In this document: piece by piece, positions 1 through 9,027 of the stretch
How positions within the stretch are numbered: position 1 is the stretch's first letter
Layout: each line of letters opens with the position of its first letter
Assembly (NCBI GenBank): GCA_900544535.1
Contig: UQVH01000005.1
Coordinates: 62,001 to 126,000, forward strand
Reading direction: 5' to 3'
DNA from: an uncultured Bacteroidales bacterium
GTDB taxonomy: Bacteria > Bacteroidota > Bacteroidia > Bacteroidales > Muribaculaceae
Length of the DNA stretch: 64,000 nucleotides
Program-made: the position numbers and the translations under genes
The notes under the pieces: generated by a model
Seen by the model: only the letters and a program-made list of their open reading frames with translations
Databases searched by the model: none
What the model was told of the DNA's origin: nothing

Positions 1-432
1 AGTCACGTTTGAAACGGGATTGGCCACGAGATCCTCGCCTTTCACCGAAGCCACAGCTCCGGTCAGATCCTTGCGGCGCATCGTGCCGTAGCCGATGACG
101 ACGACCTCCTCAAGATTCTGGAGATCCTCGTTGAGAGTCACGTCGAGGCGCGAGCGGCCGTCAACGCTTACTTCCTGGGGCGTGAAGCCGGTGTAGGTGA
201 ACACCAGTGTGCCGTTGCCGGGAAGTTTGATCGAGTAATTGCCGTCGATGTCGGTCACGACACCGTTGGTCGGATTGCCTTTTTCAGTCACTACGACTCC
301 GGCAAGCGGTTCTTGCGACGGGTCGGTCACTGTTCCTGTCACGGTGCCGCTCTGGGCGTAGACGCCCGTCGTCAACAGCATCGCCATGACCAGACAGAAC
401 AGTCGGATAATGGTTTTCTGATTGGTTCTCAT
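1..432 (-). CDS. SusC-like TonB-dependent receptor, N-terminal part (cut by window edge)
   Basis: Translating the minus strand from an ATG at 430-432 gives 144 residues that run off the window. A signal peptide (hydrophobic core LFCLVMAMLLTTG, cleavage after VYAQ) is followed by a carboxypeptidase-regulatory-like domain (about 30-105, with DIDGNYSI and FTYTGF) and then EEVVVIGYG leading into the plug domain (RKDLTGAVASV). This order is the hallmark of SusC-family outer-membrane receptors, which import glycan fragments with a SusD partner. It lies 42 bp downstream of the pectinesterase gene on the same strand, so co-transcription is likely and the substrate is probably a pectin fragment (inference). 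The SusD partner should lie beyond the window. Confidence 0.93.
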   Translation of the reverse strand, partial: MRTNQKTIIRLFCLVMAMLLTTGVYAQSGTVTGTVTDPSQEPLAGVVVTEKGNPTNGVVTDIDGNYSIKLPGNGTLVFTYTGFTPQEVSVDGRSRLDVTLNEDLQNLEEVVVIGYGTMRRKDLTGAVASVKGEDLVANPVSNVT

Positions 433-474
433 ACTAAAAAACGGTTATTAGAATAAGGAATTGTGTTTGATTTT

Positions 475-1770
475 TCAGACGGCGCCGAGTGAGCCGTAGG
501 CATTGACGGCGCGCACCTTGACCTCACCTTTGGGGTCGGCGGCGAGCGTGCAGCGGTTGCCCACGGTGAGCACGGCCACCTCTTCACCGTCAAGCACCAC
601 ATAGCCGCGGGCTCCATCGACAGGTTCCCACTTCACCGTGCGGCTGTCGACCGTCACTTTTGCGGGAGCGGGCAGAGTGGCCATCATCGCACGCGGGTCC
701 CAGCCGTTGTTGCCGGGAATCATATTCTCGTAGGTCAGACCTGCGGCTTCCTCAGCCGAGATCGACGTGCGCGATGTGCCGCTCTTCTTCTCCCCCTCGC
801 GGGTGGTATAGTTGTAGAGAGTCTTGCGTCCGCTCAGGTCCACTTCGTTGCCGTCGATGTCGCGGCTGCCGTATTCGGCGAAGATACCGGGGGCGGTGCC
901 CATGTCAGTCCAGCCTTCGGCCGATACGGGAATGCGCATCGTCGTATTGACATAGCGGGCCTGCGGACTGTTGTGCCAGGGGCGTCCGAGACAGAGCTTG
1001 CCGTCGGCGGCGCTCTCGTTGCCGTCGACCACACAGTCGCGGATCACATAGCCGTATTTTGCGGCCGTGTGGCAGGGCGCCACGATCACCGATCCGCTGC
1101 GCACATTATAGAAGGTACTGTTTTCCACAAGGACATCGCCGCCGCCGTAGAAGTAGTCGATCGCGCCCTCGATCCGGCAGTTCTTCACGTAGTGGCGGTC
1201 CTCATCTTTCACGGTGGTCATCCAGGTGTCCTGGAAAGAGCGGAAAATGCAGTTATTGAACGCGGCGCAGTCGGCATGGCTCTTCATCGCCAGTGCCTGC
1301 GGGCCGTCCTGGGCCTCCACGCCGTAATCGTTGACATAAGATATGTTTTCCGTATAGAAATGCGGTGCCTTCACAGTCACCACGGCACCTTCGAGTCCGT
1401 GCATGGCCGATGCGGGATTGTGGACCGAGTATTTCCAGAATTCCTCGGTCTCGTCCTCAGGCTTGGCGCCGACATTGAGTTTCAGGTGGATGATGGTCTG
1501 CTCCTTGTTCTGCCCTATCAGATGGATGTAGGGCTTGGTTTCGGGAACGACCACCTGCTCTTCATACGAGCCGTTTTTCACGAATATGAGCCACGGGGCC
1601 GTCAGGCTGTCCGGAGCTGCCGCGATGGCCGCCTGCACTGTGGTGTAGTCGCCGGAACCGTCCTGCGCCACAACCGCATCGAAAGGCGAGCCTTCAGGCT
1701 GACGCGCGCAGCCGCAGGCAAGAGCGAGAACGCCTGAAACAAGAATGGTAGATTTAAGAATCGGATTCAT
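475..1770 (-). CDS. pectinesterase lipoprotein (CE8)
   Basis: A 431-residue pectin methylesterase, which removes methyl esters from homogalacturonan. CE8 signatures are visible: GSGDYTTVQAAI near the N terminus, NGSYEEQVVV, FQDTW with catalytic Asp181, DYFYG with Asp205, and LGRPW with Arg263. About 60 C-terminal residues (KVTVDSRTVKWEPVDGARGY) look like a small fibronectin-III-type domain. I chose the ATG at 1768-1770, because it gives a compact lipoprotein signal (LVSGVLALACGC); a 20-residue upstream extension would run through the promoter. The protein is probably anchored in the outer membrane or faces the periplasm. It lies between its likely regulator and a SusC receptor, which marks a pectin-utilisation locus. 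Confidence 0.9.
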   Translation of the reverse strand: MNPILKSTILVSGVLALACGCARQPEGSPFDAVVAQDGSGDYTTVQAAIAAAPDSLTAPWLIFVKNGSYEEQVVVPETKPYIHLIGQNKEQTIIHLKLNVGAKPEDETEEFWKYSVHNPASAMHGLEGAVVTVKAPHFYTENISYVNDYGVEAQDGPQALAMKSHADCAAFNNCIFRSFQDTWMTTVKDEDRHYVKNCRIEGAIDYFYGGGDVLVENSTFYNVRSGSVIVAPCHTAAKYGYVIRDCVVDGNESAADGKLCLGRPWHNSPQARYVNTTMRIPVSAEGWTDMGTAPGIFAEYGSRDIDGNEVDLSGRKTLYNYTTREGEKKSGTSRTSISAEEAAGLTYENMIPGNNGWDPRAMMATLPAPAKVTVDSRTVKWEPVDGARGYVVLDGEEVAVLTVGNRCTLAADPKGEVKVRAVNAYGSLGAV

Positions 1771-1800
1771 ATTTTCAATGGTTTTGGATTTTCGGTCCCC

Positions 1801-1830
1801 CAAATTTACTATTGAATCCGACCCGCGCAA
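1801..1830 (-). promoter_or_regulatory. candidate promoter of the pectinesterase gene
   Basis: On the minus strand, TAAATTTG (1801-1808) fits the Bacteroidota -7 box TAnnTTTG. A TTG core (1828-1830) sits 19 bp upstream as a -33 box. Transcription would begin near 1794, shortly before the chosen start at 1770. Confidence 0.6.
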
Positions 1831-1915
1831 GTGTACTTTTCTACACTTTTATTAAACTTTTTGCCACCCGTCCCGCCAAAGGCAAAAATTTACAATCCAT
1901 ACCCTAAAAAGTGTA
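1829..1915. promoter_or_regulatory. candidate regulator-binding repeats (AAGTGTA half-sites)
   Basis: The heptamer AAGTGTA occurs at 1829-1835, inverted as TACACTT at 1842-1848, and again direct at 1909-1915. The first two form a dyad with a 6-bp spacer that overlaps the -33 region of the pectinesterase promoter; the third lies at the 3' end of the regulator gene. An AraC-type activator such as the neighbouring hybrid regulator would be expected to bind at or just upstream of -33, so this is a plausible operator. The assignment is inference. Confidence 0.45.
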
Positions 1916-1918
1916 ATT

Positions 1919-4900
1919 TTACTGATTTTCAACTCCCTCCGCAACTCTTTGCGACTGCCACTCTTTGGGAGTCAGTCCGGTGACTGACTTGAATACGCGG
2001 TTAAAATACTGCGGCGACGAGAAGCCGCTCATGTAGGCCACTTCGGCCACCGTGCACTCACCTTTTTCAAGGAGTGTGCAGGCATGGCGCACACGCATGG
2101 TCTTGAGCAGTTCCACCGGTGCCATGTTGAACAGCGAGCGCACCTTGCGGTTGAACACCGTGCGGCCAAGATTCATCGCCGAAGCCATTTCCTCGATAGT
2201 GAAATCCGGGTTCTTCATCTCCGCGGCGATGCGTCCGCGCAACTCGCTGATGAATTTCTCGTCGAAAGCAGTCAGAGCGGGTGTGTCCGCGAGCTCCGCC
2301 TTATCCGTCGGCCGAATATCATCCTGCGCACTCACGGAGTCGATGAAATATCTTCTCAGGCGTGTGCGCTGTTCGAGCAGCGACTTGATGCGGCTGCGCA
2401 GGTATCCGGCGCTGAACGGTTTCGTCAGATAGTCGTCGGCGCCGCATTCCAGCCCCGCGATACGGTCATAGACCGATGCCTTGGCCGAGAGGAGCACAAC
2501 GGGGATGTGACAGCAGCTCACCGTCCGCCTGATCCTCTCCAGAAGTTCCAGACCGTCGAGCCGCGGCATCATTATGTCGCTGATGATTATGTCGGGCATC
2601 TCGGCGCCTATCTTTTCCCAGGCTTCCTCGCCGTCCGACGCCTGCACCACGCGGTAGCTGCCCGACAGCATCTTTGCGATCACCATGCGCAGTTCGTCGT
2701 TGTCCTCGACCACCATCACCGTGAGCCCTTCGCCCTCACCGCTGCTTTCCGGAATCGTGGCGACGGCAGCTTCGTGCGCCACGGCGACGCCATCGGCCGA
2801 TGCGGCTCCGGGCGTAGCGTCAGGCTCTCCGCCGCGGTCGGTCAGAATGAATTCCGCATCCGGATCGCTGTGCAGGGTGGCGAAATCGCCCGGAAGGCTC
2901 ACTTCAAACCTGCTACCCTCGCCCGGTTTCGAGTCTACCTCGATGGTGCCGTGGAGCACTCTGACCAGCTCCCTGACAAGAGCGAGACCTATACCGCTGG
3001 AAAATAGCCCTTTCTTCCGGCCGAGTGTCTCGAAACGGTCGAAGACTGCCGCCGCCTGCTTCCTGTCCATCCCAGGTCCCTCATCGATCACCGCCACCGT
3101 GAGATTTTCGCCCGTGACTCCGGCTTCGAGTGTCACCGCGCGGCCGTCGGGAGTATATTTGAATGCGTTCGACAGCAGATTGAATATGATCTTCTCAAGT
3201 TTGTCGACATCGGTGTACATCCAGTGGGCCTGCATCGGCACCGTGAGTCTGAAATCGATCCCTTTCTGCCGGGCAAGTATGGAGAAATCGTTGTAAATGC
3301 GCCGCAGCAAAGGCACGACATCGACCCGCTCCACATAGATCTTCATCTTGTTGTTCTGTATCTTGCGGACATCTAAAAGCTGGTTGATCAGGCGCAGCAT
3401 CCGGTCAGTGTTGCTTTTGGCTATTGACATGTATTCCTTCGAATCCTTCGACAACGACGGGTCGGCCATCACCTCCTCGATCGGGTTGACGATCAGGGTC
3501 AGAGGAGTGCGCAGTTCGTGGGATACGTCGGTGAAAAAGCGCAGCTTCATGCGCGTCAGCTCCTGCTCCATGCTCACCTGCCTGTGCAGCCGCAGTATGT
3601 AGGTCACCACCAGCCACACGGCAAGACCGAAAGCAATGAATAGTCCTGCATAAAGAATCCGCGCCCATATGGTCTCCATAAACGTAGGCTCCACATGTAT
3701 CGGGAGCGACCTGACATTGTCGGCCCACACGCCGTCGCCGTTAGTCGATCTCACCTCTAAGACATAGTCGCCCGCCGGGAGGGAGTAGAAAGCCGCCTCA
3801 TGGTTGTGGCCGATGTCGATCCAGTTGTCATTGATACCCTGAAGACGGTAGGCATAGGAAATATTCTGCGTATTGTCGAAGTCGAGCGCAACGAACGAAA
3901 CGGCGAAATTCCGCTCGGCGGCCTCAAGCCACAGCCGTCCTTCGGACAGCGGAAAACTCTTTGACAACTCGTTGGAGGGAGAGACGGTCGCGCGGTCGAA
4001 GACTATGTTGGGACTGTAAGAACTCTTCCGCAGACGCGGAAGATCTACGGTCATGGTGCCGTTAAGCATAGCGAAATAGGCCCTTCCGCGGCGATCGATG
4101 ACAAACGGGGCTTCCGAGAGCACGATAGGCAGGTGCAGGTTGCAGCGGTCATAGGTCTCGATCATGCCGCTTGCCGGATCGTAGCGGCAGATGGCGTTTT
4201 CGAGCGAGAGCCACAGACGCTCCTCGCCGTCTTCGGCAAGTGAGTAGACCATATCGGTAGGCAGCCCTTCCTGCTTGCCGGTGTAGCTGAACTCCAGACT
4301 GTCCGAAAGCAGATCCGGAGAGGTCAGACGGCAGATGCCCCCGCCGTGGGTGGTCACATAGATTGCTCCGCGGCTGTCCTCGAAGGTGAAAAAGACATCG
4401 TTGTTGCTCAGAGTCGATTTGCGGGAGAGATCGCACCAGTTGTGATGGAAGACAATGTCGGAAGCCGAGCGGAAATCCGACGAAAATGTCAGCAGTCCGT
4501 CGGTGGTTCCGACCATCATCACTCCGCCGGAGGTTTCGGATATATGTCGGACACGGCGGCACTTCCAGCCGGTATTTCCCGCAAAAGAGCGGTTATAGAT
4601 ATTCAAAAAGCTGAATTTGCCGTCCTTCTCCTCTACAAGATTGAGGCCTCCGCCATAGGTGCCTATCCAGATGCGTCCGCGGCTGTCCTCATAGATCGAA
4701 TAGACGGCCTCACAGTTCAGTGCGCCGGGCTTTGAAACGTCGGCGGCAAAATGACTCACCGAATACCCGGCACCCTTTCCCGGAACGGCAAGAAAAAGGC
4801 CGTCGGCGCGGCTTCCGATCCAGATGCGGCCCCGACTGTCTTCCATCATCGAATAGACCGAGGCGCCGAACGAGGCGTTTTCGTCCATGACTATGGCGCC

Positions 4901-6307
4901 TGAGCGCGTGAAGTTGCCGAGGTAGCGGCCCTCGGAGTCATGAATCTTGATTTTAAAACCCTTGTCCGCGCTCCAGATACGGTTTTTACTGTCGATGAAC
5001 ACGCAGCGCGTCTCTTCCTGCGAGAATGTCAGATAGTCGGCCGCCCCGGAGGTGAATGTGATCTTGTTGAACCCGACCTCGTCGCGGGCCCAGAGATTGC
5101 GGTGGTTGTCGATCATGAAATTCAGAACGATATCGGGCGTGGGGACTCTGCGTCCGCCGGAATAGCAATAGGCCCGTTCAAGTGTCCCGGTTTCCTGATT
5201 ATAATGGCACAGAGGGCCGTGGGTGGGATGGACCCACAGTTCGCCGCTTTCGTCCTCGTGGACAAAAAACACGAACTGCGTTTCGGTCAGCCCCGGATAA
5301 CTCAGGCGCTCAGTTTTGGCGCCGTTGAGGCCGATGCGGAATACGTCAGGACCGGCCAGCATCCACAGGCAGCTGTCGGCTGCCTGCCGCGAGGGTTCAT
5401 AGATCAGCTCCACTGCACCCGACATCTCCACTCCGATGTGGCGCGAGCTGCCTGTGGCCGGATCGTAGAGCAGCACACCCGTCAGCGACGGAAAGGCGAC
5501 ACGGCCGTCGCGCAGGACGGTAGCGGCCCTCGCATCGGAAAGCCGCACACCAAGGCTGACGTCTTTCAGACCATAGGCCGTGTTGTAGACCGCAAGCGCC
5601 CCCTTGTCATCGACGAGCATCAGGTCCTCGCCACTGCGGACAGCATAGAGAAAACGGCGCATTCCGCTTATTCCCTCCTTGCCGTGGACGCGGTAGCCGG
5701 CGTTGCCGAGAATCCATTCGCCGCCCCCGGCGTCGCTGAAGACTCCGTAGATCTCGGTCTGCCGTCCGTCGGCCGGAAAATGAAGGATTCCTCCCTCCCG
5801 CATGTAGCGCTCGCCGTCGATGCGCCACATTGCTCCGTCGGGCGCCGCGAGCCACACCACTCCGTTGTCCGTGAAAAAGATCTTCTCAAAGCCGTCACAG
5901 GCCCTGACATTGGGATGGGAGGCGAAAGGATTTATGAATTTTTCGGCCGCCATGTCGAAAATATAGAGCTTATGGTCGTAAGTCTCGCACCAGAGGGCAT
6001 TGCGGAAGGCGAGAAACACATTCTGTATGCGGTTGTGTTGCAGACGTTCTTCGTCGGTGGGATAGGATTTATAGTTGCGGAAAGTGTAGCCGTCAAATTT
6101 TTCCAGTCCGTTCCATGTGGCGATCCATATATAGCCGTCCTCGTCCTGAACCATGTTCTGGATCATTTTGAGCGAAAGGCCTGCGGCGCTTGAATAGTTT
6201 TTGACATCCACAAGGCCGTGTGACCTCCCTGCTGCGGCGACATGAGCTGTCAGCAGAACAAAAGTCCACAGCAATAGCCTGCGGCAAAAATCAGATAGTC
6301 TCAACAT
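1919..6307 (-). CDS. hybrid two-component sensor/regulator (HTCS)
   Basis: This 1462-residue one-protein two-component system has a signal peptide, a periplasmic beta-propeller of Reg_prop repeats (many GRIWIG-like strands, about 30-760), a Y_Y_Y domain (about 795-860), a membrane helix (about 881-904), a histidine kinase (DVSHELRTPLTL with His930), an ATPase domain (about 1030-1150), a receiver domain (SDIMMPRLDG with Asp1244) and a C-terminal AraC helix-turn-helix (about 1360-1455). Such proteins sense oligosaccharides in the periplasm and activate the adjoining utilisation genes. The next genes on its strand are a pectinesterase and a SusC receptor, so pectin fragments are the likely signal. 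All core catalytic motifs look intact. Confidence 0.96.
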   Translation of the reverse strand: MLRLSDFCRRLLLWTFVLLTAHVAAAGRSHGLVDVKNYSSAAGLSLKMIQNMVQDEDGYIWIATWNGLEKFDGYTFRNYKSYPTDEERLQHNRIQNVFLAFRNALWCETYDHKLYIFDMAAEKFINPFASHPNVRACDGFEKIFFTDNGVVWLAAPDGAMWRIDGERYMREGGILHFPADGRQTEIYGVFSDAGGGEWILGNAGYRVHGKEGISGMRRFLYAVRSGEDLMLVDDKGALAVYNTAYGLKDVSLGVRLSDARAATVLRDGRVAFPSLTGVLLYDPATGSSRHIGVEMSGAVELIYEPSRQAADSCLWMLAGPDVFRIGLNGAKTERLSYPGLTETQFVFFVHEDESGELWVHPTHGPLCHYNQETGTLERAYCYSGGRRVPTPDIVLNFMIDNHRNLWARDEVGFNKITFTSGAADYLTFSQEETRCVFIDSKNRIWSADKGFKIKIHDSEGRYLGNFTRSGAIVMDENASFGASVYSMMEDSRGRIWIGSRADGLFLAVPGKGAGYSVSHFAADVSKPGALNCEAVYSIYEDSRGRIWIGTYGGGLNLVEEKDGKFSFLNIYNRSFAGNTGWKCRRVRHISETSGGVMMVGTTDGLLTFSSDFRSASDIVFHHNWCDLSRKSTLSNNDVFFTFEDSRGAIYVTTHGGGICRLTSPDLLSDSLEFSYTGKQEGLPTDMVYSLAEDGEERLWLSLENAICRYDPASGMIETYDRCNLHLPIVLSEAPFVIDRRGRAYFAMLNGTMTVDLPRLRKSSYSPNIVFDRATVSPSNELSKSFPLSEGRLWLEAAERNFAVSFVALDFDNTQNISYAYRLQGINDNWIDIGHNHEAAFYSLPAGDYVLEVRSTNGDGVWADNVRSLPIHVEPTFMETIWARILYAGLFIAFGLAVWLVVTYILRLHRQVSMEQELTRMKLRFFTDVSHELRTPLTLIVNPIEEVMADPSLSKDSKEYMSIAKSNTDRMLRLINQLLDVRKIQNNKMKIYVERVDVVPLLRRIYNDFSILARQKGIDFRLTVPMQAHWMYTDVDKLEKIIFNLLSNAFKYTPDGRAVTLEAGVTGENLTVAVIDEGPGMDRKQAAAVFDRFETLGRKKGLFSSGIGLALVRELVRVLHGTIEVDSKPGEGSRFEVSLPGDFATLHSDPDAEFILTDRGGEPDATPGAASADGVAVAHEAAVATIPESSGEGEGLTVMVVEDNDELRMVIAKMLSGSYRVVQASDGEEAWEKIGAEMPDIIISDIMMPRLDGLELLERIRRTVSCCHIPVVLLSAKASVYDRIAGLECGADDYLTKPFSAGYLRSRIKSLLEQRTRLRRYFIDSVSAQDDIRPTDKAELADTPALTAFDEKFISELRGRIAAEMKNPDFTIEEMASAMNLGRTVFNRKVRSLFNMAPVELLKTMRVRHACTLLEKGECTVAEVAYMSGFSSPQYFNRVFKSVTGLTPKEWQSQRVAEGVENQ

Positions 6308-6511
6308 GGCATCAGACAGGTTTCAGATGGTATTATATATAAGGTGTTATATATATTAATGTGGTTCGGATGTTACAGACATGGCAAAATTACTCTTTTT
6401 TTCATAACTTTATACCTTTTATTACTTTTTTCTAAACCATTTTTCCGATATTTGTATTCTAATAGGTTGTTTAAAAACAACATCTAAGATACTAACCCAA
6501 ACACTGACACT

Positions 6512-7096
6512 ATGAAAAAAAGTCTTCTCTACACCCGCACAGGCGATGCAGGAATGACCTCTCTGGTCGGAGGCAAGCGCGTCGCCAAAAACTCACCCCG
6601 CGTCAATGCCTACGGAACTCTTGACGAACTCAACGCACATATAGGTCTTGTTCAGGCCCGGTGCTCTGAGCTGGACAACTTCGTGACCTCAACCCTTCTT
6701 GGCATCAACAACACACTCTTCAACCTCGGAGCCTATCTGGCCACTCCCCCCGCCGAAGTTACTGAAACTTCACCTGCCGACGCCATTCCGACAGTACTGA
6801 AAGCGCTGCCAGACCGCATAGCCGATCTTGAACATCAGATCGATACCCTTGACTCAATGGTTCCGGCACAGCGTACCTTCATACTTCCCGGAGGCAGCAT
6901 CGGAGCGGCCGAGGCCCACGTGGCACGTACAGTCTGCCGCCGTGCCGAGCGCGAAATCCTCAATCTTGCCACAACCGGCGAACATATCGAACCGATAGTT
7001 CTCACCTACATCAACCGTCTGAGCGACTATCTCTTCATCCTCGCCCGCTACATCAACCACTTCACCGGCACCCCCGACATCCCCTGGCAGCAGTAA
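6512..7096 (+). CDS. cob(I)alamin adenosyltransferase, PduO type
   Basis: A 194-residue enzyme that transfers adenosyl from ATP to cob(I)alamin to make coenzyme B12. The N terminus carries the family's ATP-binding signature (YTRTGDAGMTSLVGG), followed by NAYGTLDELNAHIG. The C-terminal half has the conserved helical segments VARTVCRRAEREI and INRLSDYLFILARY, and length is normal for PduO-type enzymes. It is transcribed away from the HTCS gene and is followed by a long gap of hairpins, so it is probably a single-gene unit. I found no cobalamin riboswitch core in the roughly 200 bp upstream. Confidence 0.93.
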   Translation: MKKSLLYTRTGDAGMTSLVGGKRVAKNSPRVNAYGTLDELNAHIGLVQARCSELDNFVTSTLLGINNTLFNLGAYLATPPAEVTETSPADAIPTVLKALPDRIADLEHQIDTLDSMVPAQRTFILPGGSIGAAEAHVARTVCRRAEREILNLATTGEHIEPIVLTYINRLSDYLFILARYINHFTGTPDIPWQQ

Positions 7097-7208
7097 GCTG
7101 ACACCAAGCCCGGAGGAAATCACCCAGATCCGCCATTGCCCAAACCCCGTCGTGGTACAAATCCGGTCCTCGTATAAATCCGGTCGTTGTACAAATCCGG
7201 CCCTATGT

Positions 7209-7368
7209 GCGTCCGCAAGGACGCCGATTTACTCATAGCCCCCGACACACGCGCGTAGCGCAGGGTGTCGGGGGTATAAGTGTATATAAATTAACGTGTC
7301 CGTCAGGACACGGATTTACCACCCGCCTACTAATCGCAAACACGTAAATCGGTGTCCTGACGGACACC
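7209..7368. repeat. cluster of four short inverted repeats
   Basis: Perfect hairpins lie at 7209-7224 (GCGTCC/GGACGC, 4-base loop), 7239-7274 (CCCCCGACAC/GTGTCGGGGG), 7295-7312 (CGTGTCC/GGACACG) and 7351-7368 (GGTGTCC/GGACACC). The last two have complementary loops (GTCA and TGAC), and their arms share the core GTGTCC, so they are inverted copies of one element. The phrase CGGATTTAC or GTAAATCGG flanks them. Confidence 0.7.
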
Positions 7369-7607
7369 ACCCCTCCGGGGAACTGAAAACCCGTGACACG
7401 TCAACCCGTGACACGTCGCTTCGCATCCGTGACACGGGCTACGAATAAATCAGCGTCCTACCGGACGCGTCGATCCCCGCCTCAAAAAACTTGGAAAAGC
7501 GGCAAAAACCGCCCAAATCCCCATGGAAAAACGGCAAAAAACCGGATTTTTTCATGGAAAAGCGGCAGCCGGGCAAAGAATGGCGGCTATTGCTATACTC
7601 CGGATTA

Positions 7608-7694
7608 CCGGTAGGGACGCTTTTCAAAGCGTCCTCAAGAACCTAAGGAACAGCCAGTTGTGACGGAGGACGCTTTAAAAAGCGTCCCTACCGG
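7608..7694. repeat. nested inverted repeat with GGACGCTTT hairpins
   Basis: A 17-bp arm at 7608-7624 (CCGGTAGGGACGCTTTT) is repeated exactly inverted at 7678-7694. Each arm is also half of its own small hairpin (GGACGCTTT/AAAGCGTCC type), so the unit can fold as two hairpins or one long stem. A close copy occurs at 15185-15208, which shows that this is a dispersed element in this genome. Confidence 0.75.
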
Positions 7695-7861
7695 AGGTAA
7701 TGATGACTGGTTTGGCAACATCCACCCCAATATCCTGACCAACCACAAGCTTCTTCCAAGTACAAATCGCCGCGCGTCTATAATACTCCTATAATCCTCT
7801 TACTCAGAGATTGTTTACTGACTTTAACGTGTTTTTATTCGGCAGTTACGGAGCTTTTTTG

Positions 7862-7869
7862 TATTTTTG
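7862..7869 (+). promoter_or_regulatory. candidate -7 box of trpS
   Basis: TATTTTTG matches the Bacteroidota -7 consensus TAnnTTTG exactly and lies 60 bp before the trpS start. The expected -33 region is only T-rich (GTTTTTATTC at 7831-7840), so the assignment rests on the -7 box and position. Confidence 0.5.
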
Positions 7870-7929
7870 TAGCCAAATTGCCCGCATCGGGGCCTACTTC
7901 GTCACTAACAGTTTATACATCACCATATT

Positions 7930-8991
7930 ATGAGCAATAAAGAAGTGGTTCTCTCCGGCATCCGCGCTACCGGAAACCTTCATCTCGGCAACTATTACGG
8001 CGCTCTGAGCAAATTCGTGAAAATGCAGAACGACTACGACTGCCTGTTTTTCATCGCCGACCTCCATGCCCTGACAACCAATCCGGATCCGGACGCGCTC
8101 CACGAGAACGTCAAAAATATCCTTGCCGAATATCTCGCCGCAGGCATCGATCCTGAAAAGGCTACCATCTTCGTGCAGAGCGACATACCCGAAATTTCGG
8201 AAATGTATCTGTTGCTGAACATGCACGTGGGTATCGGCGAACTCCTGCGCACGGCATCTTTCAAAGACAAGGCCCGCAAGCAGCTCGGTCTCAGCGCCAC
8301 AGGTGCCGACGAAGACATCGAAAAGCAGATTATCGGCGCCGACACCAACAAGCGCGTCAACGCCGGTCTGCTCACCTACCCCACCCTCATGGCCGTGGAT
8401 ATTCTCATTCAGAAGGCTCACAAGGTACCCGTAGGCAAGGATCAGGAACAACACTTAGAGCTGACACGCCGCTTCGCACGCCGCTTCAACTCGTTCTACG
8501 GCGTCGATCTCTTCCCCGAACCTGAAAACTTCAACTTCGGCGATCACGCCGTCAAGGTGCCCGGTCTCGACGGCTCAGGAAAGATGGGCAAGAGCGAGGG
8601 CAACTGCATCTACCTTGTCGACGAGGAGAAGGTGCTCCGCAAGAAGGTAATGCGCGCCGTGACAGACGAAGGCCCCAAGGAACCCAACCAGCCGATCTCT
8701 CAGCCCGTCGAGAACCTGCTCACCCTCATGGAGCTGACTTCGGCTCCTGAGATCGTGCAGAGCTACCGCGACGCCTACGCCGACTGCTCGATCCGCTACG
8801 GCGACATGAAGAAGCAGCTTGCCGAGGACATCCTCAAGGTGACAACCCCGATCCGCGAACGCTATCACGACATCCGCAACGACGAGGCCTACATCTCGCG
8901 TGTGGTGCGCGAAGGTGCCGAACGCGCCCGCGAACGCGCTACCAAGACCCTCGCCGAAGTCCGCCAGGTAATGGGTATCCGTAAATTCTAA
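7930..8991 (+). CDS. trpS: tryptophanyl-tRNA synthetase
   Basis: A class I aminoacyl-tRNA synthetase of 353 residues that charges tRNA-Trp. The HIGH-type signature is ATGNLHLGNYYGAL with HLGN at 18-21, and the KMSKS-type loop is KMGKS at 218-222. Conserved TrpRS phrases such as FIADLHALT and VPVGKDQEQHLELTR are present, and length is normal. The next gene begins 36 bp downstream on the same strand, so the two may share a transcript. No T-box or other leader structure was recognised upstream. Confidence 0.97.
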   Translation: MSNKEVVLSGIRATGNLHLGNYYGALSKFVKMQNDYDCLFFIADLHALTTNPDPDALHENVKNILAEYLAAGIDPEKATIFVQSDIPEISEMYLLLNMHVGIGELLRTASFKDKARKQLGLSATGADEDIEKQIIGADTNKRVNAGLLTYPTLMAVDILIQKAHKVPVGKDQEQHLELTRRFARRFNSFYGVDLFPEPENFNFGDHAVKVPGLDGSGKMGKSEGNCIYLVDEEKVLRKKVMRAVTDEGPKEPNQPISQPVENLLTLMELTSAPEIVQSYRDAYADCSIRYGDMKKQLAEDILKVTTPIRERYHDIRNDEAYISRVVREGAERARERATKTLAEVRQVMGIRKF

Positions 8992-9027
8992 ACTCTCTCC
9001 GCCATTCGCTCTACACCATAATCTATA

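Larger units (their letters stand above)
7097..7929. other. 830-bp intergenic region rich in palindromes
   Basis: No convincing gene is present; short open frames here lack family resemblance and run through hairpins. The stretch holds repeated phrases such as ACAAATCCGG and CCGTGACACG, several perfect short inverted repeats, and the trpS promoter at its right end. It looks like an array of chromosomal interspersed palindromic elements between two same-strand genes. Some hairpins may end transcription of the adenosyltransferase gene, but none is followed by a clear T-run. Confidence 0.75.

Noticed and set aside
973..1737. Long open frame on the plus strand opposite the pectinesterase
   Set aside because: It mirrors the coding strand's third-position bias, has no family resemblance and no promoter.
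7097..7929. Possible CRISPR array because of repeated phrases
   Set aside because: The repeats are unevenly spaced hairpins of different sequence, with no regular spacers or cas genes.
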